Shown piece by piece: positions 54,965-64,000 of a stretch of 64,000 nt of DNA. Source of the stretch: Mycolicibacterium phlei (lineage in GTDB: Bacteria > Actinomycetota > Actinomycetes > Mycobacteriales > Mycobacteriaceae). Where the stretch lies: assembly GCF_001583415.1 (NCBI RefSeq), contig NZ_CP014475.1, forward strand, positions 3,472,001 to 3,536,000, given 5' to 3'. Positions within the stretch are counted from its first letter, which is position 1, and the number at the start of each line of letters is the position of its first letter. A program made the translations under genes and the position numbers. The notes under the pieces were generated by a model. It saw nothing but the letters and a program-made list of their open reading frames with translations. It was not told the origin of the DNA and ran no database searches.

Positions 54965-55621
54965 ATGCGGGTACTGGTAGCCGAGGACGAGAAGCTGCTG
55001 GCGGACACCATCGCGACGGGACTGCGCAGGCACGCGATGGCGGTCGACGTCGCCTACGACGGTGCGGCGGCGCTGGAGCGCGCCACGGTGCACGACTACG
55101 ACGTGGTGGTGCTGGACCGCGACCTGCCCGCGGTGTCCGGGGACGCCGTGTGCACCGTGTTGACCGAGGGCGGCGGTTCGGCGCGCATCCTCATGCTGAC
55201 CGCCGCAACGACGGTCGGTGACCGGGTCGCCGGGCTGCGCCTGGGCGCCGACGACTACCTGACCAAGCCGTTCGCGTTCGCCGAACTGGTGGCGCGGGTG
55301 GAGGCGCTGGCCCGCCGCGCCCGGCCCGCCACCCCGCCGGTGCTCGAACGCGCCGGGATCCGGCTCGACCCGCACCGCCGCACGGTCACCCGCGACGGAC
55401 GGCCGATCACGTTGTCGCGCAAAGAGTTCGCGGTGCTCGAGGAGCTGCTGCGCGCCGACGGCGGTGTGGTGTCCGCGGAGTATCTGCTGGAGAAGGCGTG
55501 GGACGAGCACATCGACCCGTTCACCGGGGTGGTGCGCTACACGATCATGATGGTCCGCCGAAAGCTCGGCGACCCACCGGTGATCGAAACCGAGCCCGGC
55601 GTCGGGTACCGGCTGTCATGA
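54965..55621 (+). CDS. OmpR-family response regulator
   Basis: 218-residue regulator. The receiver domain has the acidic pocket E8-D9, phospho-acceptor D51 (VVVLDRDLP) and the DDYLTKPF lysine. The C-terminal winged helix has LSRKEFAVLEELL and GVVRYTIMMVRRKLG. Its stop overlaps the kinase ATG, forming a two-gene operon. Confidence 0.92.
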   Translation: MRVLVAEDEKLLADTIATGLRRHAMAVDVAYDGAAALERATVHDYDVVVLDRDLPAVSGDAVCTVLTEGGGSARILMLTAATTVGDRVAGLRLGADDYLTKPFAFAELVARVEALARRARPATPPVLERAGIRLDPHRRTVTRDGRPITLSRKEFAVLEELLRADGGVVSAEYLLEKAWDEHIDPFTGVVRYTIMMVRRKLGDPPVIETEPGVGYRLS

Positions 55622-56793
55622 CGCGCCGCACGATCCGGTTCCGGCTGACGGCGTGGTACGCCTGCGCGTTCTTCGTCGCCGGGGCGATTCTCGTCGGGCT
55701 GATGTACTTCTCGCTGGCGCAGGCACTTCCGAACCGACCGGCCGCCGCTCAGGGCATCGTGCAGGACTTCCTCGCCGAGCGCGGGCTGCGGAACCGCCCG
55801 GTGCTCGACAACCTGCTCTCCGCGCTGGCCGCCCAGGTCGAGCGGGAGCGGCAGGAGACGCTGCGCACCATGCTGTGGGGATCGTTGTTCGCGCTCGGGG
55901 CCGTCGGGGTTGCGGCCGTCGGGTTCGGCTGGCTGCTGGCCGGGCGGGCGCTGGCCCCGCTGCAGCACGTCACCGCCACCGCCCGGCGGGTGGCCGAGCG
56001 AAACCTGCACGAGCGCATCGCCTTACGCGGGCCCGAGGACGAGATCAAGGAACTCGCGGACACGTTCGACGCGATGCTGGAGCGGCTGGACCGCGCGTTC
56101 GACGGGCAGCGCAGGTTCGTCGCCAACGCGTCGCACGAGCTGCGGACGCCGCTGGCGATCAGCCGCACGGTGATCGAGGTCGCGCTCGACGACCCGGACG
56201 TGCCCGAGGCGGCACGCCGGCTCGGCGAGACGCTGCTGGAGGTGAACCTGCGCAACGAGCGCCTCATCGACGGGCTGCTCACCCTCGCCACCGGCGAGCA
56301 GGGGCTCGGCAACGTCGGCCGCGTCGACCTCGGCGACGTCACCCGCCGCGCGGTCGAGTCTGTCCGCGACGCCGCCGACCACGCCGGTGTGCGCGTCGAG
56401 GCGCGGATCGGGTCGGCGCCGGTGCGCGGCGACGCCGCCCTGCTGCAGCGGCTCGCGGAGAACCTGTTGGACAACGCGATCCGCTACAACGTGGCCGAGG
56501 GCGGCTGGGTGCGCGTCACCGTGGCCGGTCCGCCGCGGTCGGCGGTGCTGACCGTGGAGAACTCCGGGCCGGTCATCCCCGAGCACGAGGTGGACGGCCT
56601 GTTCGAACCGTTCCGCCGGCTGATCGCCGAGGAACGGCTGACCGAGGCCGGCTCCGCTCCCCTCCGGCGCGGCGCCGGCCTCGGCCTGTCGATCGTGCGG
56701 TCCGTGGGCACCGCGCACGGCGGCAGCGTGCAGGCGCAGGCGCGGCCCGGCGGCGGTCTGCTCGTGCGGGTGCTGTTGCCGGTGGTTCAGTAG
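55618..56793 (+). CDS. Sensor histidine kinase
   Basis: 391-residue membrane kinase. Two helices (about 10-33 and 82-105) enclose a short extracytoplasmic loop. HAMP follows, then the H box FVANASHELRTPL with phospho-His173, N box LAENLLDNAIRYN and G box GAGLGLSIV. The ATG overlaps the regulator stop. It converges on the hemophore-like gene, with which it overlaps by 7 bp. The signal is unknown. Confidence 0.92.
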   Translation: MTRRTIRFRLTAWYACAFFVAGAILVGLMYFSLAQALPNRPAAAQGIVQDFLAERGLRNRPVLDNLLSALAAQVERERQETLRTMLWGSLFALGAVGVAAVGFGWLLAGRALAPLQHVTATARRVAERNLHERIALRGPEDEIKELADTFDAMLERLDRAFDGQRRFVANASHELRTPLAISRTVIEVALDDPDVPEAARRLGETLLEVNLRNERLIDGLLTLATGEQGLGNVGRVDLGDVTRRAVESVRDAADHAGVRVEARIGSAPVRGDAALLQRLAENLLDNAIRYNVAEGGWVRVTVAGPPRSAVLTVENSGPVIPEHEVDGLFEPFRRLIAEERLTEAGSAPLRRGAGLGLSIVRSVGTAHGGSVQAQARPGGGLLVRVLLPVVQ

Positions 56794-57161
56794 CGGCCGC
56801 AGGTGTCGGCGACGCGTTGCGCGGTCTGCAACCACCGCTGTCCCTCCGGTGTGCCGCGGCGCTCGTCGACCCAGCCGCGCACGTCAGGGTTGCGGTCGAG
56901 GAAACCCTGGACCCGGTTCCTGCGCTCGTCGACGGGAAGTGCCAGCAGCTCCTGCAGTTTCGCCTGCGCCTGGGGACGCTGCGCCAGCCGGTCGGCGGCC
57001 TGCGGGGCCTCCGCGGCCAGTGCCGTCTGCACCTGCGGGTAGCTGCAGGTGGTGTTGATCAACGGTCCGTCGGGGGTCTGCGCGGACGCCGTCGCCGCGA
57101 CCGCCAGGGGGCCGGCCACCACGACGGCGCCGAGCACGGTTTTCAGCAGTGCATGTGTCAT
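56787..57161 (-). CDS. Hemophore-related secreted protein
   Basis: 124-residue exported protein with a signal peptide (residues 1-27, ending ASAQ). The helical mature domain has two cysteines (TTCSYPQV, ADTCGRY), the pattern of mycobacterial hemophore-related proteins that capture heme outside the cell. It lies 55 bp downstream of mbtH on the same strand, so it may be the last gene of the mycobactin operon. No heme-ligand residue can be fixed from sequence alone. Confidence 0.72.
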   Translation of the reverse strand: MTHALLKTVLGAVVVAGPLAVAATASAQTPDGPLINTTCSYPQVQTALAAEAPQAADRLAQRPQAQAKLQELLALPVDERRNRVQGFLDRNPDVRGWVDERRGTPEGQRWLQTAQRVADTCGRY

Positions 57162-57216
57162 GACACCAGTGCAGCAGGCGCCGTGTTGGGTGAGCGCTAG
57201 GAGGACTCAGACCCCT

Positions 57217-57429
57217 CTAATCGGCCATGGCCTCGCGCAGGCTGCGCGGGCGCAGGTCCTGCCAGTTCTCCTCGATGTAGGCCAGGCAGTCCGCGCGGGT
57301 GCTCTCGCCGTACACCACGCGCCACCCGCCGGGGACCTCGACAAAGGCGGGCCACAGGCTGTGCTGGTCCTCGTCGTTCACCAGAACGTAGAAGGTGCCG
57401 TTCTCGTCATCGAACGGGTTGGTGCTCAT
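57217..57429 (-). CDS. mbtH: MbtH-like NRPS accessory protein
   Basis: 70-residue chaperone for adenylation domains of nonribosomal peptide synthetases. The hallmark [23 protein letters not shown] and GWRVVYGE plus TDLRP-like [10 protein letters not shown] are intact, with the conserved tryptophans. Its start lies 23 bp inside mbtG. Confidence 0.96.
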   Translation of the reverse strand: MSTNPFDDENGTFYVLVNDEDQHSLWPAFVEVPGGWRVVYGESTRADCLAYIEENWQDLRPRSLREAMAD

Positions 57430-58711
57430 CGGTTCTCCTCGGTGATGGCTGGGCGGGGTGGGCCAGGTCGGCGCCGAGGACCCGGTCCGACAGCAGGCCC
57501 AGACACGACAGGTTCGGGAAGCCGGGCCCCTGGTTCAGCCCGGCCAGGTTGGGCAGGAACAGTTTCGGCCACACGCCGGTGACCGCGAGGTCGTCGCCGA
57601 TCGCCTCCTCCAGCGCGGCGCCGGTCAGCGGGACGCCGAGGCCCAGCTCGATCACGTCGAGCGCGTCCTGGGCGAACAGCGGCAGAAACCACAGCGCGTC
57701 GGCGCCCGACCCGTCGATCACCAGGTCGAACGGGTGCACGGTCTCCAGGCACTCGCCGCCCTGATTGGTGCTCAGCGTCAACCGGATCCGCCCGTCGCGG
57801 GCCACGGCGTGCGCGACGCGGCCGCGCAGGTGACGGATGCGGTCGTCGGCCAGCAGCGACTCCTGCACCCGGGCGGAGAACACCCCGCGGTCGGTGCGCT
57901 GCATCGCGTCGCGCCGCTCGGCCAGCGTCAGCCCGGTCCAGCCGGTGGGGTCGGAGAACAGCGAGTTCTCGAAGAAGCTCTCCCCGCGGGTGAACAGGGT
58001 GACCTGCGGGGAGATCACGGTGATGGTCGAAACCCGGTGCCGGAACAGCTCGTTGAGCATCGAGGCGGCGGTCTCGCCGCCGCCGATGACCGCGACCCGT
58101 TCGGCGGAGATCAGCTCGTGCTGGGCGGCGCGGTGCCAGAACTGCGCGATCGACAGCACCCGCGGGTTGCCGGGCAGGATCGAGCGTTCGGCCTGACCCG
58201 GGCCGGTGATCATCAGCCCGTCGGCCGTCACGGTGCGCTCGGGGGTGTGCACGGACCAGCGCGGCGCCTCCCCGGTGGTGTCCACCGAGATCTGTTGTGC
58301 CTCACCGACGACGACGTTCATGTCGACGTTGTCGGCCACCCAGTTCAGGTACTGGCTCCAGCGCCGGTGGGCGGGTGCGGGCCTGCCTCGGTCGATCCAT
58401 TCGGCGAACTGCCCGGTGGCGATCAGGTACTGCTGCCAGCTGAGCCGGGTCATCCGCTCGTCGAGTTCGGCGTTGCGGCGCGGCACCAGCGACGAGCGGT
58501 ACGGGAAGCCGACGTCCTTCTCCGGGCTCGTGCCCAGGCGGTGCGCCCCGTCGGTCCAGCCGCCGTCGGCCTGCCAGTTGGCACCGACGCAGATCTTCTC
58601 GACCGCGACGACGTCGGGCGCGTCGACGCCCATGTCGCGCAGAACGGCGGCCTTGGCGGCGACGGCGACCGCCTTGGCGCCCGCACCGATGATCGCCAGC
58701 GTGTGGTTCAT
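57407..58711 (-). CDS. mbtG: L-lysine N6-monooxygenase (mycobactin)
   Basis: 434-residue FAD/NADPH hydroxylase that makes the N-hydroxylysine hydroxamates of mycobactin. FAD motif [21 protein letters not shown] motif [13 protein letters not shown] and a C-terminal [19 protein letters not shown] segment are present. The ATG overlaps the mbtF stop (ATGA). Same size class as Rv2378c. Confidence 0.94.
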   Translation of the reverse strand: MNHTLAIIGAGAKAVAVAAKAAVLRDMGVDAPDVVAVEKICVGANWQADGGWTDGAHRLGTSPEKDVGFPYRSSLVPRRNAELDERMTRLSWQQYLIATGQFAEWIDRGRPAPAHRRWSQYLNWVADNVDMNVVVGEAQQISVDTTGEAPRWSVHTPERTVTADGLMITGPGQAERSILPGNPRVLSIAQFWHRAAQHELISAERVAVIGGGETAASMLNELFRHRVSTITVISPQVTLFTRGESFFENSLFSDPTGWTGLTLAERRDAMQRTDRGVFSARVQESLLADDRIRHLRGRVAHAVARDGRIRLTLSTNQGGECLETVHPFDLVIDGSGADALWFLPLFAQDALDVIELGLGVPLTGAALEEAIGDDLAVTGVWPKLFLPNLAGLNQGPGFPNLSCLGLLSDRVLGADLAHPAQPSPRRTDEHQPVR

Positions 58712-61700
58712 GAGAGGACCTCTCGTAGGGAGTCCGCCCAGATCGCCTGCAAGGCGGCGACCTCGTCGGCGGTCAGGATGTCGGGCAGCGTCCGCCACTG
58801 GGTGGCCAGCACCGGCGCGTCGGGCTCCCCCAGAACCGCCGCGAGCACGGTCAGCTCGTGGCGCACCGCGAGATTCGGCTCGGGCAGCGGGTTCACCCCG
58901 GCCAGCAGCGCACGGTCGGGCCGCAGCGCACCGATGTCGACGCCGACGTGCACGCGGCCCAGGAAGTTCAGCAGCAACTGCGGTTCGGGCAGTGCGGCCA
59001 GGCGTTCGGCGGTGTCGCCGCGCAGGTACCGCAGCAGACCGTAATCGATTGGCTCACCGGGGATCTGCGGGACGTCGCCGGCCGCGGTGACGCGCAGCGG
59101 GTAGATCGCGGTGAGCAGCCCGACGGTGTCGGAGGTGTCGGCACCGTCGACGACGGAGTCGGCGCGGCCGTGAGTCTCCAGCGCCAGCAGCACCGGGGGT
59201 TGCTCCTGGCCGCGCCGCTGCCGCCAGCGGGTGACGGTGCGCGCCGCGGCGGCGGCAAGCAGGTGCGGCGTCGGCGTATCGGCGCCCAGCAGCCGGCGGG
59301 TCAGGTCGGGGTCGACCGAGGACATCGTCACCGTCACGTCGCGGGCCCGGTCGGTGCGCGGGTCCAGCCGGCGGGCGCCGATCAGCGGGTCGGGACCGTC
59401 GAGCTGGGCGGCCCAGAAGTCGACGGTGTCCAGGGCCTGCGCCCGCTCGCGCAGCAACCGCGACCACCGCCGGTAGCCGGTGTGCTCGGGGGTGGGCGCC
59501 GGGTCGCGGCCGGCCGCCAACGTGTGCCAGCCGGCGTCGAGTTCGGCGAGCACCACCCGCCACGACGCCGGGTCCATGGCGAGCACGTGCGCGGCCAGCA
59601 GCAGCACACCGCCCCCGTCGGGCGGGCGCAGCCACACCGCCTTGAGCATCGGACCCTGGTGCGGGTCAAGGCCTTCCACCAACTGAGCGGAGTGTTCGGC
59701 GACCGCCGCGGTCAGATCGCCGTCGACGCGCACCTCGGTGAGCAGCTCGGCGGGCCGGTGCGCGACGAACGTCATGGTGTCGCGGTCGAGCCGGCTGCGC
59801 AGCATCTCGTGGCCGTCGACGACGGCGGCGAGCAGCCGGTCGAGCTGCTCGCGGGTGACGGTGTCGGGCAGCCGGATCGCCTCGGTCTGCGCCAGCCGCC
59901 GCGGGTCGCCGTGTTCGTAGAGCCAGTGCACGTTGGGCAGCACCGGGATCGGGCCCGCGGGTTCGTCGCCCGGATGGGTGGGGGCGGCCGACTCGGTGTC
60001 GACGGCCGCGGCCAGGTCGCGCAGCGTCGCGCACTCCAGCATCAGCCGGGCGCGCAGCGGGATGCCGCGGCGGCGGGCGGCCTGCACCACCGACAGCGCG
60101 ACGATGCTGTCCAGGCCGAGCGCGAGGAAGTCCGCGGTGACATCGATCCCCCCGCTGCTCTCGACGCCGTCGAGCAGTTCGCAGAGCACCTCGGCGAGCG
60201 CCTTCTCGGTCGGGGTGGCCGGCGCGGCCGACGGCGCTTCGGCGACGGCGATGGCGTCCAGGGCCGGTTCGTCGATCTTGCCGTGCGCGGTCAGTGGCAT
60301 CTGGTCGAGCACGACGATCGCGTGCGGAACCATGTAGCGCGGCAGTCGTTTGGCCACCAGGGCGCGTAGTTCGGCGACCTCGGGTGCCGGGTCGGCGGCG
60401 ACGTAGGCGATCAGTTGTGGCCCCCATTTCCGGCGGCGCACGACGACGTGGGCGTACCGCACGGCGGGATGGCTGTGCAGTACCGCGGCGATCTCGGCGG
60501 GCTCGACGCGGAAGCCGCGGATCTTGACCTGGGCGTCGGAGCGGCCGAGGAACTCGAAGCCGCCGTCGGGCCTGCGGCGCACCACGTCACCGGTGCGGTA
60601 CATCCGCTCGCCGGGGTGGAACGGATCGGCGACGAAGCGGGCCGCGGTCTCCCCGGCCCGGCCGAGGTAGCCGCGGGTGAGCTGGTCGCCGGACAGGTAC
60701 AGCTCACCGGCCACCCCGTCGGGCACCGGCCGCAGCCAGGAGTCCAGCACGTAGGCGCGGGTCGGCGCGGTGGGTCTGCCGATGGTCGGCTGGTCGTAGT
60801 CGGCGATCGGCGCCACCACCGCCTCGACGGTGGTCTCCGTGGGGCCGTAGCAGTTGTAGGCCGTCATGCCGGTGCGGGCGCACTCGTCGCGGATCATCGT
60901 CCACGCCGGGATCCCGACGGCCTCCCCGCCGAGGGCCAGCACGCCCAGCGGCACCGTGGTCAGCAGGCCGACGGCGCGCAGTTGGGCGAACATCGACGGG
61001 GTGGTGTCGATCAGGTCGATACCGTAGCGGCCGATGGTCTCCACCAGCGCCTCGGCGTCGCGCTGGGTGGCGTCGTCGACGATGTGCACGGTGTGCCCGT
61101 CGAGCAGCGCGGCCAGCGGCTGCCACGCCGCGTCGAACGTGAACGACCAGGCGTGCGCGACCCGCAGGGGGTGGCGCAGCCGGGCGGCCGCCGGGCGCAA
61201 CACGTTTCGCGCGTGGTCCTCGGCGTAGGCGAGCAGGGCCCGGTGGGTGCCGATGACGCCCTTGGGCCGCCCGGTGGTGCCGGAGGTGAACACCGTGTAG
61301 GCGGCCTGACCGGGTCGCGCGGGCACCGGGCGGAAGTCCTCGTGGTCCTCGCGTTCGGTGGCGGCCAGCAGGTCGGCGTCGACGACGACACCGGCGCCGC
61401 ACTGCTCGAGGATGTCGGCGATCCGGTCGGTGGGCATGCCGGGGTCCAGCGGAACGATCACCCCGCCGGCCTTGAGCACGGCGAACATCGCGATCACGTA
61501 CTGCGGGCCGCGGGGCAGCAGGATCGCCACCGGGGTCTCGACGCCGACGCCGCGGGCGGCCAGCGCACCGGCCAGCCGGTCGGCGGCCTCGTCGAGTTCG
61601 CGGTAGGTCATCTCACCGCCGGACCAGCTCAGCGCGGGTGAGGCCAGCCGCGTGCCCGCGGTCTCGGTGAACGCGGTGTGCACGCCGAGATGGGTCGGCG

Positions 61701-63060
61701 CGGGCAGTGGTTCGGGGTTGGTGGTGACGGCCTCCTCGCCGTCGAGTCGCACGTTGAGGTCACGTAACGGCTTGTCCCAGTTGGCGATCAGCCGTTCGAC
61801 GGTGACCAGCAGCCGCCGGCCCAGTGATTCGGCGGTCATGTGGCCGAGTGCGCCGTCGACGATCTCGACCAGCACGGTCAGCTCGTCGCCGGCCATGTGG
61901 GCGGCGAGGGTGACCGGGAAATGCGACACGCTCTCCAGCGCGGCGGGGGTGAAGACGGCGCCGTTGGCCTCGAAGTCGCCGCCGCCGACCAGTCCGCCGG
62001 GCGGGAAGTTCTCGTACACCAGCAGGGTGTCGAACAGTTCGCCGATGCCGCCGAGTGCGCGCAGTTCGTTGTGCGGCAGGTAGCCGTGGTCGCGCAGCCG
62101 GGCGGCCTCGCGCTGCAGCGCCACGCACTGCGCGCCGATGCGGCCGGCCGGGTCCAATCGCACCCGCAGCGGGACGGTGTTGATGAACAGCCCGACCATG
62201 GTCTCCACCCCGGACAGCTCACCGGGACGGCCGGACACCGTGACACCGAACACCACGTCGTGCCGGTCGGTGAACGCGGAAAGAATTGCCGCCCAGGCCA
62301 TCTGGACCAGGGTGTTGACCGTGACGCCGTGTACCCGGGCGGCGTCGGCGAGCCGGCGGGTGGCGTCGCGGTCGAGGGTGACCTCGGTGCGGCGCGGTGC
62401 GCCGGTCGGCGTCTCCCCCGACGTCAGCGCGGGGGTGACCAGGGTGGGCCCGTCGAGGCCGGCGAGGTGTTCACGCCACAGCCGGCGGCTGGCCTCCTGA
62501 TCGCGGCGGGCCAGCCAGCCGATGTAGTCGCGGTAGGGCCGCGGCGGCGGGGGCAGCACCGAGGTGTCGCCGCCGGAGCGGTACAGCGCGATCAGCTCGC
62601 CGACGAACAGCGGCAGCGACCAGCCGTCGATGATGATGTGGTGGGCGACGACGACGAACCGCCAGTGCGACCCGGGGACCTCGATGAGCACGAACCGGAT
62701 CGCCGGTCCGCGTTCGAGGTTGAACGGGCGGCGGCGTTCGTCGGCCTCGAGCGCGGCCACCTCGTCGGCGGTCGCGGTGAGGTGGCGCCACGGCACGTCG
62801 ACCCGGTCCGGCACCACCTGCACCGTCTTGGCGCCCGCGCGCAGGAAGCTGGTGCGCAGGTTGGGGTGGCGCTCCAGCATGGTGGCCGCGCAGCGGCGCA
62901 GCAGGTCGGTGTCCAGCGCGCCGGTGACATCTGCGGCCATCGCGATGACGTAGGGGTCCTCCCCGCCGGTGCTCAGCGCCGACAGCGAGTACAGCCCCTG
63001 CTGCAGGGGGCTGAGCGCCATCACGTCCTCGATGGCGGGGGCCTGCCGGGTCGAGGTCAC
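58708..63060 (-). CDS. mbtF: Mycobactin nonribosomal peptide synthetase MbtF
   Basis: 1,450-residue synthetase. Order: condensation (residues about 10-440, intact HHIIIDG at 140-146), adenylation (about 455-960; FTSGTTGRPKGV, YGPTETTVEAV, YRTGDV), carrier with phosphopantetheine Ser985 (LGLDSIVAL), then a C-terminal condensation/epimerase-like domain (about 1040-1450) whose catalytic motif is degraded. In mycobactin assembly MbtF adds the terminal lysine that becomes the cyclic hydroxylysine. GTG 63060 overlaps the mbtE stop. Confidence 0.95.
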   Translation of the reverse strand: MTSTRQAPAIEDVMALSPLQQGLYSLSALSTGGEDPYVIAMAADVTGALDTDLLRRCAATMLERHPNLRTSFLRAGAKTVQVVPDRVDVPWRHLTATADEVAALEADERRRPFNLERGPAIRFVLIEVPGSHWRFVVVAHHIIIDGWSLPLFVGELIALYRSGGDTSVLPPPPRPYRDYIGWLARRDQEASRRLWREHLAGLDGPTLVTPALTSGETPTGAPRRTEVTLDRDATRRLADAARVHGVTVNTLVQMAWAAILSAFTDRHDVVFGVTVSGRPGELSGVETMVGLFINTVPLRVRLDPAGRIGAQCVALQREAARLRDHGYLPHNELRALGGIGELFDTLLVYENFPPGGLVGGGDFEANGAVFTPAALESVSHFPVTLAAHMAGDELTVLVEIVDGALGHMTAESLGRRLLVTVERLIANWDKPLRDLNVRLDGEEAVTTNPEPLPAPTHLGVHTAFTETAGTRLASPALSWSGGEMTYRELDEAADRLAGALAARGVGVETPVAILLPRGPQYVIAMFAVLKAGGVIVPLDPGMPTDRIADILEQCGAGVVVDADLLAATEREDHEDFRPVPARPGQAAYTVFTSGTTGRPKGVIGTHRALLAYAEDHARNVLRPAAARLRHPLRVAHAWSFTFDAAWQPLAALLDGHTVHIVDDATQRDAEALVETIGRYGIDLIDTTPSMFAQLRAVGLLTTVPLGVLALGGEAVGIPAWTMIRDECARTGMTAYNCYGPTETTVEAVVAPIADYDQPTIGRPTAPTRAYVLDSWLRPVPDGVAGELYLSGDQLTRGYLGRAGETAARFVADPFHPGERMYRTGDVVRRRPDGGFEFLGRSDAQVKIRGFRVEPAEIAAVLHSHPAVRYAHVVVRRRKWGPQLIAYVAADPAPEVAELRALVAKRLPRYMVPHAIVVLDQMPLTAHGKIDEPALDAIAVAEAPSAAPATPTEKALAEVLCELLDGVESSGGIDVTADFLALGLDSIVALSVVQAARRRGIPLRARLMLECATLRDLAAAVDTESAAPTHPGDEPAGPIPVLPNVHWLYEHGDPRRLAQTEAIRLPDTVTREQLDRLLAAVVDGHEMLRSRLDRDTMTFVAHRPAELLTEVRVDGDLTAAVAEHSAQLVEGLDPHQGPMLKAVWLRPPDGGGVLLLAAHVLAMDPASWRVVLAELDAGWHTLAAGRDPAPTPEHTGYRRWSRLLRERAQALDTVDFWAAQLDGPDPLIGARRLDPRTDRARDVTVTMSSVDPDLTRRLLGADTPTPHLLAAAAARTVTRWRQRRGQEQPPVLLALETHGRADSVVDGADTSDTVGLLTAIYPLRVTAAGDVPQIPGEPIDYGLLRYLRGDTAERLAALPEPQLLLNFLGRVHVGVDIGALRPDRALLAGVNPLPEPNLAVRHELTVLAAVLGEPDAPVLATQWRTLPDILTADEVAALQAIWADSLREVLS

Positions 63061-64000
63061 GAAGCTCCCTCATGGGATTGCGACCACATCGAGGTGACCG
63101 CGGCCAGTTCGTCCGGCGACAGGCCGGAGGCCTCCATCGGCGCGTGACGGGTGTCGTCGGTGTCCGTCCCGGCGCCTGCCTCGTCGACGACGGCGGCCAG
63201 CTCGTGAATCGTGGGGTGCTCGAACACCATTCGCGCGGTGACGGCCAGCCCGGCGTCGCGGGCCCTGGCGGCCAGTTGCACGGCGAGGATGGAGTCGCCG
63301 CCGAGCTCGAAGAAGTCGTCGGTGCGGTTGACCTCGGGCACGTTGACGACCTCGGCCAGCAGCGCGGCCAGCGCGCGTTCGGTGTCGGTGCGCGGCGGTT
63401 CGGCCTCCCCCGCGGGGGCGGCGCTGCGGCGCGGTGCGGCGGCCTCGACGTACTCCAGGCGCCCGTCGGCGGTCCAGCGGGCGCGTCGGCCGGTGGGCCG
63501 CAGGTGGGTGCCGGTCTCGTCGGTGACGTGTTCGTAGACGTCGCCGACCGCGCCGATCGCGACCGGGTCGCGCCACCCGTCGAGCACGCTGACCTTCGCG
63601 GCGGCGCTGAACCTCTCGACCTGCCTGCGTTCCTCGCGGTCGGCGATCTGCACGTCGCGGACCCGCTGGCCGGGATCGTCGGCGAACGCGGCCAGCACCC
63701 GCCGCAGCCAGCCGGCGAACCGTTCGGCGGTGTCGCGGCGGTACAGGTCGGTGCGGTAGATGACGTGACCGCGGTAGCCGTCGTCGGTGCCGAAGAAGTT
63801 CACCGACAGGTCGGCGTGCGCGACGTCGAACGGCGGTTCCAGCGCGGTGAACACGGTGTCGCCGTCCGGCCCGGACTCGATGACCTGGTCGGCGGGCACC
63901 GCGTCGCGCACGTGCACCACGACCCCGAAAAGCGGGTTGCGCGACAGCGATCGGACCGGCCGTACCGCGTCGACGACCTGGTCGAACGGCAGGTCCTGGT
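63057..64000 (-). CDS. mbtE: Mycobactin nonribosomal peptide synthetase MbtE (C-terminal part)
   Basis: The 3' 944 bp of a gene that continues past the right edge. Visible are the end of a condensation domain (DLPFDQVVDAVRPVRS, RNPLFGVVVHVRD) and about 50 residues that look like a shrunken adenylation-domain remnant (VLDGWRDPVAIGAVGDVY, RARWTADGRLEYVE). A carrier domain with LGGDSILAVQLA and a short tail follow. Stop overlaps mbtF start (GTGA). Downstream order mbtF-mbtG-mbtH supports the name. Confidence 0.92.
   Translation of the reverse strand, partial: QDLPFDQVVDAVRPVRSLSRNPLFGVVVHVRDAVPADQVIESGPDGDTVFTALEPPFDVAHADLSVNFFGTDDGYRGHVIYRTDLYRRDTAERFAGWLRRVLAAFADDPGQRVRDVQIADREERRQVERFSAAAKVSVLDGWRDPVAIGAVGDVYEHVTDETGTHLRPTGRRARWTADGRLEYVEAAAPRRSAAPAGEAEPPRTDTERALAALLAEVVNVPEVNRTDDFFELGGDSILAVQLAARARDAGLAVTARMVFEHPTIHELAAVVDEAGAGTDTDDTRHAPMEASGLSPDELAAVTSMWSQSHEGAS

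Noticed and set aside
57162..57216. Independent IdeR box between mbtH and the hemophore-like gene
   Set aside because: No sequence close to the 19-bp consensus was found in the 55-bp gap, so iron control would have to come from upstream of the mbt genes.

Overview
The window is high-GC actinobacterial DNA and is almost certainly a mycobacterium of the non-tuberculous, Mycolicibacterium-like kind. The main evidence is mycobactin siderophore genes (mbtE-F-G-H) and a block of housekeeping genes in the same order as around Rv2342-Rv2380c of M. tuberculosis: dnaG, dgt, a TPM-domain protein, glyS, smtB-zur, uppS-recO, amiA2, era, corC, ybeY, phoH, rsmE, dnaJ2, hrcA. These parallels come from memory, not from a database search.

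Left part (1-10.7 kb): a truncated minus-strand gene and a palindromic operator precede two tandem cytochrome P450 genes. They run into a decayed PhoD-like phosphatase pseudogene. Next come a large low-complexity anchored surface protein, a small membrane protein, an acyl-CoA dehydrogenase, a lytic transglycosylase and a secreted phosphodiesterase/phosphatase-like enzyme.

Accessory region (10.7-19.1 kb): an ammonium transporter operon ends in a strong terminator, and an IS3-family element has inserted exactly beside it (24/28 terminal repeats, 4-bp target duplication). A TetR regulator, a short unexplained stretch, a second IS3-family element (IS407-like) and a tRNA-Met gene follow. A three-gene heme-dependent oxidative N-demethylase operon lies beyond, preceded by two operator-like palindromes 41 bp apart.

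Transport and metabolism (19.1-34.5 kb): a five-gene minus-strand operon joins an ECF-type transporter (S-A-A fusion plus T protein) to TldD/TldE proteases and an AhpD-like protein. A MarR regulator and an MFS exporter diverge from it. Then come a VIT-family Fe/Mn transporter, an acyl-CoA oxidase-like enzyme, secreted proteins (one DUF4185) and tRNA-Asn.

Conserved core (34.5-57.2 kb): DNA replication (dnaG), dNTP control (dgt), translation and ribosome maturation (glyS, era, ybeY, rsmE), zinc regulation (smtB-zur), isoprenoid carrier synthesis (uppS), repair (recO), heat shock (dnaJ2-hrcA) and a two-component system.

Right end (56.8-64 kb): mbtE (cut by the window edge), mbtF, mbtG and mbtH overlap head to tail, with a hemophore-like secreted protein 55 bp downstream on the same strand. 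Siderophore synthesis and heme capture may therefore share a transcript.

A recurring theme is intergenic architecture. Nested palindromes lie between convergent genes, and three-copy tandem repeats lie at gene 3' ends, some containing the stop codon. The most elaborate case is at 39.7-40.1 kb.
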